From Mycolicibacterium grossiae (GTDB lineage: Bacteria > Actinomycetota > Actinomycetes > Mycobacteriales > Mycobacteriaceae): DNA of 64,000 bases. A program made the translations under genes and the position numbers. A model generated the notes under the pieces. That model had not been told where the DNA came from and did no database searches. It saw only the letters and a list, made by a program, of their open reading frames with translations. Positions 33,473 to 42,210 of this stretch are shown here, in pieces (the stretch's first letter is position 1; each line of letters starts with the position of its first letter). Location of the stretch: positions 5,084,001 to 5,148,000 of the forward strand of contig NZ_CP043474.1 in assembly GCF_008329645.1 (NCBI RefSeq), written 5' to 3'.

Positions 33473-34663
33473 TCAGTAGCTACGGGGCAGACCCAGGACG
33501 TGCTCGCCGAGGAAGTTCAGCACCATCTCCTGGCTGACCGGGGCGATCTTCATCAATCGGGACTCACGGAAGTAGCGCGACACGTGGTACTCCTCGGAGT
33601 AGCCCATGCCGCCGTGCAGTTGCAGCGCACGGTCGGCCGCGCCGAAGCCGGCGTCGGCGCACAGGTACTTCGCCGTATTCGCCTCGCGCGCACAGGGTTT
33701 GCCGTTGTCGTAGAGCCACGTCGCCTTGCGGAGCACGAGTTCGGCGGCGTCCAGGCGGGCCAGCGAGTCCGCGAGCGGGAACTGCAGACCCTGGTTCATG
33801 CCGATCGGCCGGTTGAACACCACGCGCTCGTTGCCGTACTTGACCGCCTTTTCGAGCGCCACCCGGCCGATGCCGAGCGCCTCGGCGGCGATGAGCATGC
33901 GTTCCGGGTTGAGTCCGTCGAGGATGTACCGAAAACCCTGGCCCTCCTCGCCGACCCGGTCCTCGACCGGCACCATCAGGTCGTCGATGAACAACTCGTT
34001 GGAGCTGACGGCGTTGCGGCCCATCTTCTTGATGGGACGGATGTCGACGTGGTCGCGGTCGAGGTCGGTGAGGAACAGCGTCATCCCGTCGGTCTTCTTC
34101 GCGCCACGGGCCACCAGCTCGTCGGGGGTCTCGGTGCGGGTCAGCAGCAGGACCTTCTCCGACTCCAGTGCCTTGGAGATCCACACCTTGCGACCGTTGA
34201 CGCGGTAGGCGTCACCCTCGCGCCGGGCGAAGGTCGTGATCCGCGAGGTGTCCAGTCCGGCACCGGGTTCGGTGACGCCGAAGCACACGTGCAGATCGCC
34301 GTCGACGATGCGTGGCAGCGTGCGGGCCTTGAGTTCCTCGGACCCGTGCTTGACCACCGGCTGCATGCCGAAGATCGACAGGTGGATGGCGCTGGCGGCG
34401 TTCATGGCGCCGCCGGAGCGGGCGACCTCCTCGAGCAGCAGCGTCGCCTCGGTGATGCCGAGACCGTGGCCGCCGTAGGCCTCGGGAATGGTCATGCCGA
34501 GCCAGCCGCCCGAGGCGATGGCGTCATAGAACTCCCTGGGAAATTCGTGGTTCTGGTCCTTGGTCATCCAATAGTGATCGTCGAACCTGGCCGCCAGTTC
34601 GGCGACGGACTTGCGGATCAGCTGTTGATCCTCGGTCAGCTCGAAGCTCATTCCGTCGGACAC
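33473..34663 (-). CDS. Acyl-CoA dehydrogenase
   Basis: 396 residues. FGVTEPGAGLDTSRITTFA near 126-145 (the LDTS variant of the usual GSD loop), YRVNGRKVWISKAL, LNPERMLIAAEALG and LQLHGGMGYSEEYHVSRYFRE. First step of beta-oxidation. GTG at 34663 with AAGGAG upstream. First gene of the SDR/CoA transferase/hydratase/thiolase/dehydrogenase operon. The LDTS loop occurs in enzymes acting on branched or cyclic acyl-CoA, so a non-linear substrate is likely (inference). Confidence 0.93.
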   Translation of the reverse strand: MSDGMSFELTEDQQLIRKSVAELAARFDDHYWMTKDQNHEFPREFYDAIASGGWLGMTIPEAYGGHGLGITEATLLLEEVARSGGAMNAASAIHLSIFGMQPVVKHGSEELKARTLPRIVDGDLHVCFGVTEPGAGLDTSRITTFARREGDAYRVNGRKVWISKALESEKVLLLTRTETPDELVARGAKKTDGMTLFLTDLDRDHVDIRPIKKMGRNAVSSNELFIDDLMVPVEDRVGEEGQGFRYILDGLNPERMLIAAEALGIGRVALEKAVKYGNERVVFNRPIGMNQGLQFPLADSLARLDAAELVLRKATWLYDNGKPCAREANTAKYLCADAGFGAADRALQLHGGMGYSEEYHVSRYFRESRLMKIAPVSQEMVLNFLGEHVLGLPRSY

Positions 34664-34778
34664 GGTGTCTCCTTACGTCCGTTCTCGGCTACCCGAATCA
34701 CTTCGGAAGGCTATGCATTACCAGACACGCGGACGCCCGCGGCCCGGATCGACACCGCACCGACGGACGCTCGCGCAG

Positions 34779-36074
34779 CTAGTCCTTGTTACCGGTCAAC
34801 GACTTGGCGTTCGCCGCGAAGTCGGCGAAGTTCGCTCCGGTCTTCTCCTTGTGCGACAGCGCACGGACGCTGACGTCGTGCCCCTCGGCCGCCTTGCGCA
34901 GCGCACCCACGGTCGCCTGCTCACGGCTGATGTGCGTGAACGGATCCCAGTGGTACCACCGCATCGCGTTCTCGTAGGTCATCTTGTCGATCTCGCCGTC
35001 GGGGACGTCGTTGGCCTTGAGCACCTCGTCGAGCTGCTCGGGCGCACCGGGCCACATCGAGTCCGAGTGCGGGTAGTCGGCTTCCCAGCAGATGTTGTCG
35101 ACGCCGATCTGATGCCGGGTGGCGACGCCGACCGGATCGGCGATGAAGCACGTCAGGAAGTGGTCGCGGAACACCTCGCTGGGCAGCTTGCCCTTGAAGT
35201 CCTGACCGGTCCAGGTCGAGTGCATCTCGTAAGTGCGGTCGACGCGCTCGAGGAAGTACGGGATCCACCCGGTGCCACCCTCGCTCAGGGCGATCTTCAG
35301 GTCGGGGTACTCCTTGATGGGGCGCGACCAGAGCAGGTCCGCGGCGGCCTGCACGATGTTCATGGGCTGCAGGGTGATCATCACGTCCATCGGCGCGTCG
35401 GGCGCCGTGATCGCCAGCCGGCCCGACGAACCGATGTGCACGTTCAGGACGGTGTCGGTGTCGACGAGCGCGTCCCACATCGGCTTCCAGTAGTCGAAGT
35501 CGTGGAAGCTGGGATAGCCCATGGCCGAGGGGTTCTCGGAGAAGGTCAGCGAGTGCACGCCGCGGGCGGCGTTGCGGCGGATCTCCGCTGCGCACGCCAC
35601 CGGATCCCAGATCACCGGCAGGGTCATGGGGATGAAGCGGGCCGGGTAGGCCCCGCACCACTCCTCGACGTGCCAGTCGTTGTACGCCTGCACCAGTGCC
35701 AGCGAGAACTCCGGGTCCTCGGTCGCGAACAGCCGGCCCGCGAAGCCCGGGAACGACGGGAAGCACATCGACCCGAGGATGCCGCCGGCATTCATGTCCT
35801 TGACGCGCTCGTCCACGTCGTAACAGCCCTTGCGGATCTCGTCGAGGCCCTGGGGCTCGAGGCCGTATTCCTCCTTGGGCCGACCGGCAACCGCGTTCAG
35901 GGCGACGTTGGGGATGACGATGTCACGGAACTGCCAGGTGTCCGAGCCGTCGGCGTTGTGCACCAGGCGTGGCGCCTCGTCGCGGTACTTGGCGGACAGG
36001 TGGTTGCGGAACATGTCCGGCGGTTCGACGATGTGGTCGTCCACCGAGATCAAGATCATGTCGTCCTTGTTCAC
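34779..36074 (-). CDS. Amidohydrolase-2 family metal-dependent hydrolase
   Basis: 431 residues. N-terminal SVDDHIVEPPDMF puts D12 and H14 at the first metal site, VLNVHIGSSG holds a later histidine, and ICWEADYPHSDSMWP carries the terminal aspartate. This is the ACMSD/amidohydrolase-2 pattern, seen in hydrolases and decarboxylases of cyclic acids. GTG start at 36074 has GGAAGGAG in front. Unlike the two other amidohydrolases here it keeps plausible metal ligands and is not their paralogue. It is 115 bp upstream of the beta-oxidation operon on the same strand. Confidence 0.88.
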   Translation of the reverse strand: MNKDDMILISVDDHIVEPPDMFRNHLSAKYRDEAPRLVHNADGSDTWQFRDIVIPNVALNAVAGRPKEEYGLEPQGLDEIRKGCYDVDERVKDMNAGGILGSMCFPSFPGFAGRLFATEDPEFSLALVQAYNDWHVEEWCGAYPARFIPMTLPVIWDPVACAAEIRRNAARGVHSLTFSENPSAMGYPSFHDFDYWKPMWDALVDTDTVLNVHIGSSGRLAITAPDAPMDVMITLQPMNIVQAAADLLWSRPIKEYPDLKIALSEGGTGWIPYFLERVDRTYEMHSTWTGQDFKGKLPSEVFRDHFLTCFIADPVGVATRHQIGVDNICWEADYPHSDSMWPGAPEQLDEVLKANDVPDGEIDKMTYENAMRWYHWDPFTHISREQATVGALRKAAEGHDVSVRALSHKEKTGANFADFAANAKSLTGNKD

Positions 36075-36309
36075 GGACGCTCCTTCCGTTCGGCGCTGAC
36101 AGCCCGTGCGACCAGGGTAATCGGGACCCCGTTCTCTATCTAGGGAAACTAGCCTCTCGTTCTGAGAGAATCAACGTCCGACGAAGGCATCCAGCGCGTG
36201 CAACGCGCCGTCACGTGGCCGGGCCCCGGCCGTGAACGCCCAGTCCAGCAGCTCTTTCGTGGCGCGTCCGTTGACGTTTCGACCCAGGGGTGGAAATCTA
36301 TTGGTCAAA

Positions 36310-36330
36310 TATGAGAATCTGATTCTCATA
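36310..36330. promoter_or_regulatory. TATGAGAAT-N3-ATTCTCATA palindrome, probable TetR operator
   Basis: Perfect 9-bp arms around CTG, 30 bp before the CMD-like gene at 36360, in a 285-bp divergent gap. The core TGAGAAT-N3-ATTCTCA recurs at 43500-43516 beside the TetR at 43572, which suggests that protein controls this promoter. AT-rich for this genome, as a promoter should be. Confidence 0.75.
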
Positions 36331-36359
36331 ACGGACGACGGACCGACGAAAGGTGGAGC

Positions 36360-36896
36360 GTGACCGTGCGCGTGGCGCCCTTGCAGGCCGAGGAGTGGGA
36401 CGACGACGTCGTCAAGGCACTGTCGGTGATGGTGTCCCCGGACCGCATCGAGCGGCGCGACGCCGGCAGCGCGTTGGCCGTCCTCGCCCGCCACCCGAAG
36501 CTGACCCGCGCCTTCCTGCGGTTCAACGGCTATCTGCTCTTCGCCTCGACGCTGCCACCGCGGCTGCGCGAACTGGCCATCCTGCGCGTCGCACACCGGC
36601 GATCGTGCACCTACGAGTGGCTGCACCACGTCGAGATGGGTGGCGAGGTCGGCCTGACCGCCGACGTCATCGACGGCATCCAGCGGGGCGAGGCCACCGA
36701 TCCCCTCGACGCCGCGGTGCTCGCCGCCGTCGACGAACTCGAGGAGACGTCCAACGTGGCCGACGCCACCTGGGCGGCCCTCGCCGAGCACCTCGACGAG
36801 CGTCAGCGCATGGACCTCGTCTTCACCGTCGGTTCGTACGGCCTTCTCGCGATGGCCTTCAACACCTTTGGCGTAGTACCGGAACAGGAGATGTGA
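36360..36896 (+). CDS. Carboxymuconolactone decarboxylase/AhpD-like protein
   Basis: 178 residues, all-helical AhpD/CMD fold. LPPRLRELAILRVAHRRSCTYEWLHH near 66-91 is the family signature; one cysteine is present but the CxxC of AhpD is not, so peroxidase-reductase activity is unlikely. Members act on lactones or as small helical partners in aromatic and terpene catabolism. GTG start at 36360. First gene of the long operon to 42185, one base from the Rieske gene. Confidence 0.88.
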   Translation: MTVRVAPLQAEEWDDDVVKALSVMVSPDRIERRDAGSALAVLARHPKLTRAFLRFNGYLLFASTLPPRLRELAILRVAHRRSCTYEWLHHVEMGGEVGLTADVIDGIQRGEATDPLDAAVLAAVDELEETSNVADATWAALAEHLDERQRMDLVFTVGSYGLLAMAFNTFGVVPEQEM

Positions 36897-36897
36897 C

Positions 36898-38244
36898 ATG
36901 CCCTTCTTCCCCAAGCCCGACGCGGGTAGCTGGACCGAGAACTGGCCCGAACTGGGGACCGCGCCGGTCAACTACGAGGACTCGATCGACCCCGAGCACT
37001 GGAAGCTGGAGCAGCAGGCCATCTTCCGCAAGACCTGGCTGCAGATGGGTCGGATCGAACTCATCCCCAAGAAGGGCCGCTACATCACCCGCGAGCTGCC
37101 CTCGGTCGGCCCTGGCGTGTCGATCATCATCGTCAACGACGGCGACGAGATCCGGGCGTTCTACAACATGTGCCGTCATCGCGGCAACAAGCTGGTGTGG
37201 AACGACTACCCCGGCGAGGAGGTCTCCGGTACCTGCCGCCAGTTCGTCTGCAAGTACCACGCCTGGCGGTACGACCTGAAGGGGAACCTGACCTTCATCC
37301 AGCAGGAGGGCGAGTTCTTCGACGTCGACAAGGCGGATTACCCGCTCAAGTCGGTGCGGTGCGAGGTGTGGGAGGGCTTCGTCTTCGTGAACTTCGACGA
37401 CGACGCCGAGCCCCTGGAGGACTACCTGGGTGACTTCGGCCGGGGCTTGAAGGGCTACCCGTTCCACGAGATGACCGAGCACTACAGCTACCGCTCCGAG
37501 GTCAAGGCGAACTGGAAGCTGTTCATCGACGCGTTCACCGAGTTCTACCACGCGCCGATCCTGCACATGAAGCAGGCGGAGAAGGCCGAGGCCGAGAAGC
37601 TGGCCAACTTCGGCTTCGAGGCGCTGGCCTACGACATCAAGGGCGACCACTCGATGGTGTCGTCGTGGGGCGGGATGAGCCCGCCGAAGGACCTGAACAT
37701 GGTCAAGCCCATCGAGCGCATCCTGCACAGCGGGCTGTTCGGTCCCTGGGACCGGCCCGACATCGAGGGCATCCTGCCCGACGAGCTACCACCGGCCATC
37801 AACCCCGGCCGCCACAAGACTTGGGGCACCGACTCGTTCGAGTTCTTCCCGAACTGGACCCTGCTGTTCTGGGCCCCGGGCTGGTACCTCACCTACAACT
37901 ACTGGCCCACCGGCGTGGACAGCCACATCTTCGAGGCCGACCTGTACTTCGTGCCGCCGAAGAACCTCCGCCAGCGACTCTCCCAGGAGCTCGCCGCGGT
38001 GACGTTCAAGGAGTACGCGTTCCAGGACGCCAACACCCTGGAGGCCACCCAGACCCAGATCGGCACCCGCGCGGTGCTCGACTTCCCGCTGTGCGACCAG
38101 GAGATCCTGCTGCGCCATCTGCACATGACCGCTCACCAGTACGTCGACCGCTACAAGGCCGAGCAGGCAGCCAGATCCAACGGGACGAGCAACGGCGCCG
38201 CCAATGGCGCGAAGGCGTCGGAGAAGGAGCAGGTGAATGTCTAA
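36898..38244 (+). CDS. Rieske non-heme iron oxygenase, alpha subunit (second copy)
   Basis: 448 residues. Rieske ligands C92-x-H94 and C118-x2-H121 (CRHRG, CKYH); mononuclear iron segment DAFTEFYHAPILH at 211-223 with H218 and H223. Paralogue of the protein at 793-2058 along its whole length, but with an extra Asn/Gly/Ala-rich low-complexity tail after residue ~420. ATG at 36898 follows the CMD-like stop with AGGAG in front. Electrons must come from a ferredoxin encoded elsewhere. The stop overlaps the next gene. Confidence 0.93.
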   Translation: MPFFPKPDAGSWTENWPELGTAPVNYEDSIDPEHWKLEQQAIFRKTWLQMGRIELIPKKGRYITRELPSVGPGVSIIIVNDGDEIRAFYNMCRHRGNKLVWNDYPGEEVSGTCRQFVCKYHAWRYDLKGNLTFIQQEGEFFDVDKADYPLKSVRCEVWEGFVFVNFDDDAEPLEDYLGDFGRGLKGYPFHEMTEHYSYRSEVKANWKLFIDAFTEFYHAPILHMKQAEKAEAEKLANFGFEALAYDIKGDHSMVSSWGGMSPPKDLNMVKPIERILHSGLFGPWDRPDIEGILPDELPPAINPGRHKTWGTDSFEFFPNWTLLFWAPGWYLTYNYWPTGVDSHIFEADLYFVPPKNLRQRLSQELAAVTFKEYAFQDANTLEATQTQIGTRAVLDFPLCDQEILLRHLHMTAHQYVDRYKAEQAARSNGTSNGAANGAKASEKEQVNV

Positions 38245-38566
38245 GCTGCCCGAGGAATTCGCCGATCTGGAACGGTTCGCGGACTGGTGCCTGCCCACCG
38301 AGGAGGAGCGCTACCAGAAGCGGCTCAACTCCACGATGGAGGAGATGCAGGAACTCTACGACGCCGGGCTGGAGCGGCTCGAGGACATCATGGTCTACGT
38401 CGATGCCCGCTTCCCGCTGGCGAGCATGCCCGAGGACGCGAAGGCGCTGGTGCACCTGGGACAGTCGATCGTCATGGTGAGCTTCCCGATCGAGGTGTGG
38501 AAGCAGCCGCGCGTGCTCGACAGCGGCGCGGCCTACATCCAGCTGATCAAGGAGCCGGTGGTCTAA
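38237..38566 (+). CDS. Small conserved protein of unknown family (second copy)
   Basis: 109 residues, paralogue of 446-787: EFADLERFADWCL, ERYQKRL, MVSFPIEVWKQPRV and the EPV end are kept. It overlaps the Rieske gene by 8 bases and is followed by the amidohydrolase after 2 bases, the same order as in the first copy. Charged and helical in appearance (MEEMQELYDAGLERLEDIM). Probably an oxygenase accessory subunit (inference). Confidence 0.87.
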   Translation: MSKLPEEFADLERFADWCLPTEEERYQKRLNSTMEEMQELYDAGLERLEDIMVYVDARFPLASMPEDAKALVHLGQSIVMVSFPIEVWKQPRVLDSGAAYIQLIKEPVV

Positions 38567-38568
38567 CG

Positions 38569-39828
38569 GTGTCCGATGCGCAGCGCAGCATCAGAACACC
38601 GCTGACCCTGCGGGCCGCGGGATACGTCGACGTCGATGCCGGCGAGATCGTCTCGCCAGCAGTCGTGCACGTCGCCGACGGCGTCATCGTCGGCGTCGGC
38701 GGGGACGGTCCGCCCGACGCCGAGGTCATCGACCTCGGCGACGCCATCCTCCTGCCCGGACTGATGGACATGGAGGTCAACCTGCTGATGGGCGGTCGCG
38801 GGGAGAACCCCGGCCTGTCGCAGGTGCAGGACGATCCGCCGACCCGCACGCTGCGCGCCGTCGGCAACGCCCGGCGCACCCTGCGGGCGGGGTTCACCAC
38901 CGTGCGCAACCTCGGCCTGTTCGTCAAGACCGGCGGATACCTGCTGGACGTGGCCCTGGGCAAGGCCATCGACGCGGGCTGGATCGAGGGTCCCCGGGTC
39001 ATCCCCGCGGGACACGCGATCACGCCGACCGGCGGGCACCTCGATCCCACGATGTTCGCCGCGTTCATGCCCGGCGCGCTCGAGCTGACGATCGAGGAGG
39101 GCATCGCCAACGGCGTCGACGAGATCCGCAAGGCGGTGCGCTACCAGATCAAGCACGGCGCCCAGCTTATCAAGGTCTGCGTCTCGGGCGGCGTCATGTC
39201 GCTCACCGGCGAGGCGGGCGCACAGCACTACTCCGACGAGGAGCTGCGCGCGATCGTCGACGAGGCGCACCGGCGCGGACTGCGCGTCGCGGCCCACACC
39301 CACGGCGCCGAAGCCGTCAAGCACGCCGTCGCGTGTGGCATCGACTGCATCGAGCACGGCTTCCTGATGGACGACGAGGCCATCCAGATGCTGGTGGACA
39401 ACGACCGCTTCCTGGTCACCACCCGGCGCCTGGCGCAGGCGATGGACGTCTCGAAGGCACCGAAGGCGTTGCAGGACAAGGCGGCCGAGATGTTCCCCAA
39501 GGCCGAGACGTCGATCAAGGCCGCCTACGAGGCAGGCGTGAAGATCGCCGTCGGCACCGACGCGCCGGCGATCCCGCACGGCAGGAACGCCGACGAACTC
39601 GTCACCCTGGTCGAGTGGGGCATGCCGCCCGACGCCGTGCTGCGCGCGGCGACGGTGGTCGCGGCCGACCTCGTCCGCATGCCGAACCTCGGCCGCATCG
39701 CGGAGGGGTATCTGGCCGACGTCATCGCGGTGCCCGGCGACCCCCTCGCCGACATCACCGTTACACAGCGGGTCAACTTCGTAATGAAGGGCGGTAAGGT
39801 CTTCAAAGATGACGCCAACAAGGACTGA
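38569..39828 (+). CDS. Amidohydrolase with altered HxH motif (second copy, full length)
   Basis: 419 residues. Imidazolonepropionase/Xaa-Pro dipeptidase-like pattern: LLPGLMDMEVNLL where HxH is expected, TTVRNLGL, IKVCVSGGVMS with the lysine, AAHTHGAEAVKHAV, IDCIEHG and GTDAPAIPHG with the final aspartate. Later metal residues are thus kept, but both histidines of the first motif are replaced (Glu, Asn). The same change is in the copy at 1-449. GTG start at 38569; the stop lies inside the next gene. Confidence 0.9.
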   Translation: MSDAQRSIRTPLTLRAAGYVDVDAGEIVSPAVVHVADGVIVGVGGDGPPDAEVIDLGDAILLPGLMDMEVNLLMGGRGENPGLSQVQDDPPTRTLRAVGNARRTLRAGFTTVRNLGLFVKTGGYLLDVALGKAIDAGWIEGPRVIPAGHAITPTGGHLDPTMFAAFMPGALELTIEEGIANGVDEIRKAVRYQIKHGAQLIKVCVSGGVMSLTGEAGAQHYSDEELRAIVDEAHRRGLRVAAHTHGAEAVKHAVACGIDCIEHGFLMDDEAIQMLVDNDRFLVTTRRLAQAMDVSKAPKALQDKAAEMFPKAETSIKAAYEAGVKIAVGTDAPAIPHGRNADELVTLVEWGMPPDAVLRAATVVAADLVRMPNLGRIAEGYLADVIAVPGDPLADITVTQRVNFVMKGGKVFKDDANKD

Positions 39829-40240
39829 GGACCTGGTCGCGATCCAGCAGCTCCTCGCGAAGTACGCGGTGACCATCACCCAGGGCGACGTCGACGGCCT
39901 GGTCGAGGTCTTCGCCCCGGACGGCACCTACAGCGCGTTCGGAGACACGTACACGCTCAACCGCTTTCCGGTGCTGGTGGACGCCGCGCCGAAGGGTCTG
40001 TTCATGACCGGCACCGCGCTGGTCGATCTGGTCGAAGGAGCGGACACCGCAACGGGCACGCAGCCGCTGTGCTTCATCGAGCACTCGAAGCACGACATGC
40101 GCATCGGCTACTACAACGACACCTACCTGCGCACCGAGGACGGCTGGCGGCTCAAGACCCGCGCCATGACGTTCATCCGGCGCAGCGGCGACCACGACTC
40201 GGGCCGCCCCCATGCGATCGGGAGGCCGGAAGCGGGATGA
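39809..40240 (+). CDS. SnoaL/NTF2-like protein
   Basis: 143 residues, cone-shaped NTF2 fold pattern: EDLVAIQQLLAKYAVTITQGDVDGLVEVF, then FAPDGTYSAFG, and a C-terminal GYYNDTYLRTEDGWRLKTRAMTF beta region. NTF2-like proteins include ketosteroid isomerases, SnoaL cyclases and the beta subunits of ring-hydroxylating dioxygenases. With an alpha subunit three genes upstream, a beta-subunit-like role is possible, though its place after the amidohydrolase argues for an isomerase or dehydratase. Overlaps both neighbours. Confidence 0.87.
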   Translation: MTPTRTEDLVAIQQLLAKYAVTITQGDVDGLVEVFAPDGTYSAFGDTYTLNRFPVLVDAAPKGLFMTGTALVDLVEGADTATGTQPLCFIEHSKHDMRIGYYNDTYLRTEDGWRLKTRAMTFIRRSGDHDSGRPHAIGRPEAG

Positions 40241-41361
40241 CCGACCCCAACGACCCCGCGGCCTTTCGCGCGGACCTGCGGACGTGGCTGGACGAGCACG
40301 ACCTGGCGCCCGCCCCCGACGACGACTCCCTGGAGGCCCACCAGACGCAGCACCGGCGGGTGCTGCGGGCGCTCTACGACGCCGGCTGGATGCGGTACGG
40401 CTGGCCGGAGTCCGCCGGCGGACTGGGCGGGCCGGATCTGTTGCGCGCCATCGTCGGCGAGGAGGTCGTGGGCCGCGGCCTCGACCACCCCGGTCCCTAC
40501 TCGATGCTGGACGTGTTGACGCCCACCATGATCGACTTCGCGCGCCCCGAACTGGCCGCCGAGATGGTGCCGCGGCTGCTGTCCGGCGAGGAGACCTGGT
40601 GCCAGGGCTTCTCCGAACCCGGCTCGGGCAGTGATCTCGCCTCCCTGACCACCCGCGCCGTGCAGCGCGGCGACGAGTGGGTGGTCAACGGCCAGAAGGT
40701 GTGGACGAGCTACGCGCAGTTCGCCAAGCGGTGCATCCTGCTGACCCGCACCGGTGACGCCGACACCCCGAACCACGAGGCGATCACCGCCTTCTTCGTC
40801 GACCTGGACAGCCCCGGTGTCACCGTGCGGCCGCTGCGCACCATGCACGGCGTCGACGAGTTCTGCGAGGTGTACTTCGACGACGTCGTGGTCCCCGCCG
40901 ACCGCATGCTCGGCGCGCCGGGCCAGGGCTGGCAGGTCGCGATGGATCTGCTGCCCTACGAGCGGTCCACCTGCTTCTGGCAGCGCATCGCCTACCTGTA
41001 CGCCCGCTTCGACGCCCTCATCGGCGAGGTGAAGGGCCAGGGTCAGGTCGTCGACGCCGACATGGGCGAGGCCTATCTGGCGCTGCACACGCTGCGCTGC
41101 CGCTCGCGCGCCACCCAGCACCGCCTGGGCGACGGCGAGAAGCTCGGCGCGGACACCTCGATCGACAAGGTGCTGCTGGCCGGCGCCGAGCAGCGACTGT
41201 TCGACACCGCGCGCGACCTGATGCCCGGACGGATCGAACTCGACGACGACGAGTGGCGCACCGAGTACCTGTACTCGAGGGCGTCCACGATCTACGGCGG
41301 CACGGCCGAGGTGCAGCGCAACATCATCGCCCGGCGACTGCTCGACCTCGGAAGGGAGTGA
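40237..41361 (+). CDS. Acyl-CoA dehydrogenase (large subunit of a probable heteromer)
   Basis: 374 residues. CQGFSEPGSGSDLASLTTRA near 127-146, WVVNGQKVWTSYAQ, and C-terminal IYGGTAEVQRNIIARRLLDLG. Directly followed by a second, shorter dehydrogenase gene; such pairs form alpha2-beta2 enzymes in mycobacterial cholesterol breakdown (FadE26/27, FadE28/29 types). ATG start overlaps the SnoaL-like stop. The FAD and CoA contact motifs here are complete, so this is likely the catalytic partner. Confidence 0.92.
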   Translation: MTDPNDPAAFRADLRTWLDEHDLAPAPDDDSLEAHQTQHRRVLRALYDAGWMRYGWPESAGGLGGPDLLRAIVGEEVVGRGLDHPGPYSMLDVLTPTMIDFARPELAAEMVPRLLSGEETWCQGFSEPGSGSDLASLTTRAVQRGDEWVVNGQKVWTSYAQFAKRCILLTRTGDADTPNHEAITAFFVDLDSPGVTVRPLRTMHGVDEFCEVYFDDVVVPADRMLGAPGQGWQVAMDLLPYERSTCFWQRIAYLYARFDALIGEVKGQGQVVDADMGEAYLALHTLRCRSRATQHRLGDGEKLGADTSIDKVLLAGAEQRLFDTARDLMPGRIELDDDEWRTEYLYSRASTIYGGTAEVQRNIIARRLLDLGRE

Positions 41362-41363
41362 GC

Positions 41364-42185
41364 GTGCAGGATTCACCGACCGCGTTCGACGCGGCGTCAC
41401 TGGACATGCTCGAGGGCTCGCTGCGCAAGACCATGCTGGCGGCCTCGGGTCCCGACCTCGACGCGGCGCTGACGGAGATGGGCTGGGCCGACATGCTCAC
41501 CGACGTCCCGGATCTGGCGGTGCCGCTGGTGTTCCGGCTGCTCGGCGAAACCGGTTCGCACGCCTCGGCACTCGTCGACGTCGTCCTGCACGCGACGGGC
41601 AACGCGATCGGCGACACCGTGGAGCTGCCGCTGCCCTATGCCGGCAACGCCTGGGTGGTGTGGGACCGCATCAGCGTCCACGGCATCGATCCGACACTCG
41701 GCGGTCTGCCGCTGCGGCGTGAGGAGGAGGGCTACCCCATCCGCGTCGCCGAGGCGCGACTGGCCGTCGGCTGGTGGCTCGTCGGATCGGCGCGGGCGAT
41801 GCTCGCCCTGGCCCGTCGGCACGCGCTGGACCGCGTGCAGTTCGGCAAGCCCATCGCGAGCTTCCAGGCGGTCCGGCACCGGCTCGCGGAGACGCTGGTG
41901 GCGATCGAGGGCGCCGAGGCGACGCTGACCCTGCCCGGGTCGGCCAACCCCGACCTGACCGCGCTGCTGGCGAAGGCGGCCGCGGGCAAGGCCGCCCTGA
42001 CGGCGGCCAGGAACTGTCAGCAGGTGCTCGGCGGCATCGGCTTCACCGCCGAACACGATCTGCAGCACCACGTGAAGCGCGTGTTGGTCCTCGACGGATT
42101 ACTCGGTAGCTCACGGGAACTGACGAAGCGCGCGGGCGCCGGCCTGCGTGCCCGCGGTTCGGCGCCGCGCCTCGCGGACCTCTGA
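41364..42185 (+). CDS. Acyl-CoA dehydrogenase, short partner subunit
   Basis: 273 residues, about 100 shorter than a normal ACAD. The C-terminal helical domain is clear (RHALDRVQFGKPIASFQAVRHRLAE, CQQVLGGIGFTAEHDLQHHVKR), whereas the N-terminal part is reduced and the EPG-GSD loop is missing. It fits the beta chain of a heteromeric ACAD. GTG 41364 with AAGGGAG upstream; GTG 41358, overlapping the previous stop, is the alternative. Last gene of the 36360 operon. Confidence 0.88.
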   Translation: MQDSPTAFDAASLDMLEGSLRKTMLAASGPDLDAALTEMGWADMLTDVPDLAVPLVFRLLGETGSHASALVDVVLHATGNAIGDTVELPLPYAGNAWVVWDRISVHGIDPTLGGLPLRREEEGYPIRVAEARLAVGWWLVGSARAMLALARRHALDRVQFGKPIASFQAVRHRLAETLVAIEGAEATLTLPGSANPDLTALLAKAAAGKAALTAARNCQQVLGGIGFTAEHDLQHHVKRVLVLDGLLGSSRELTKRAGAGLRARGSAPRLADL

Positions 42186-42188
42186 CGG

Positions 42189-42210
42189 CCGGCGGACCCC
42201 CGCCCGCCGG
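42189..42210. terminator. Hairpin filling the convergent gap
   Basis: CCGGCGG (42189-42195) and CCGCCGG (42204-42210) pair perfectly with an 8-base loop, occupying almost all of the 25-bp space between two convergent stops. Likely bidirectional terminator without T-run. Confidence 0.5.

Noticed and set aside
36154..36168. CTCTC/GAGAG repeat near the 36074 promoter as a further TetR site
   Set aside because: Arms are only 5 bp and do not match TGAGAAT-N3-ATTCTCA in order or spacing.
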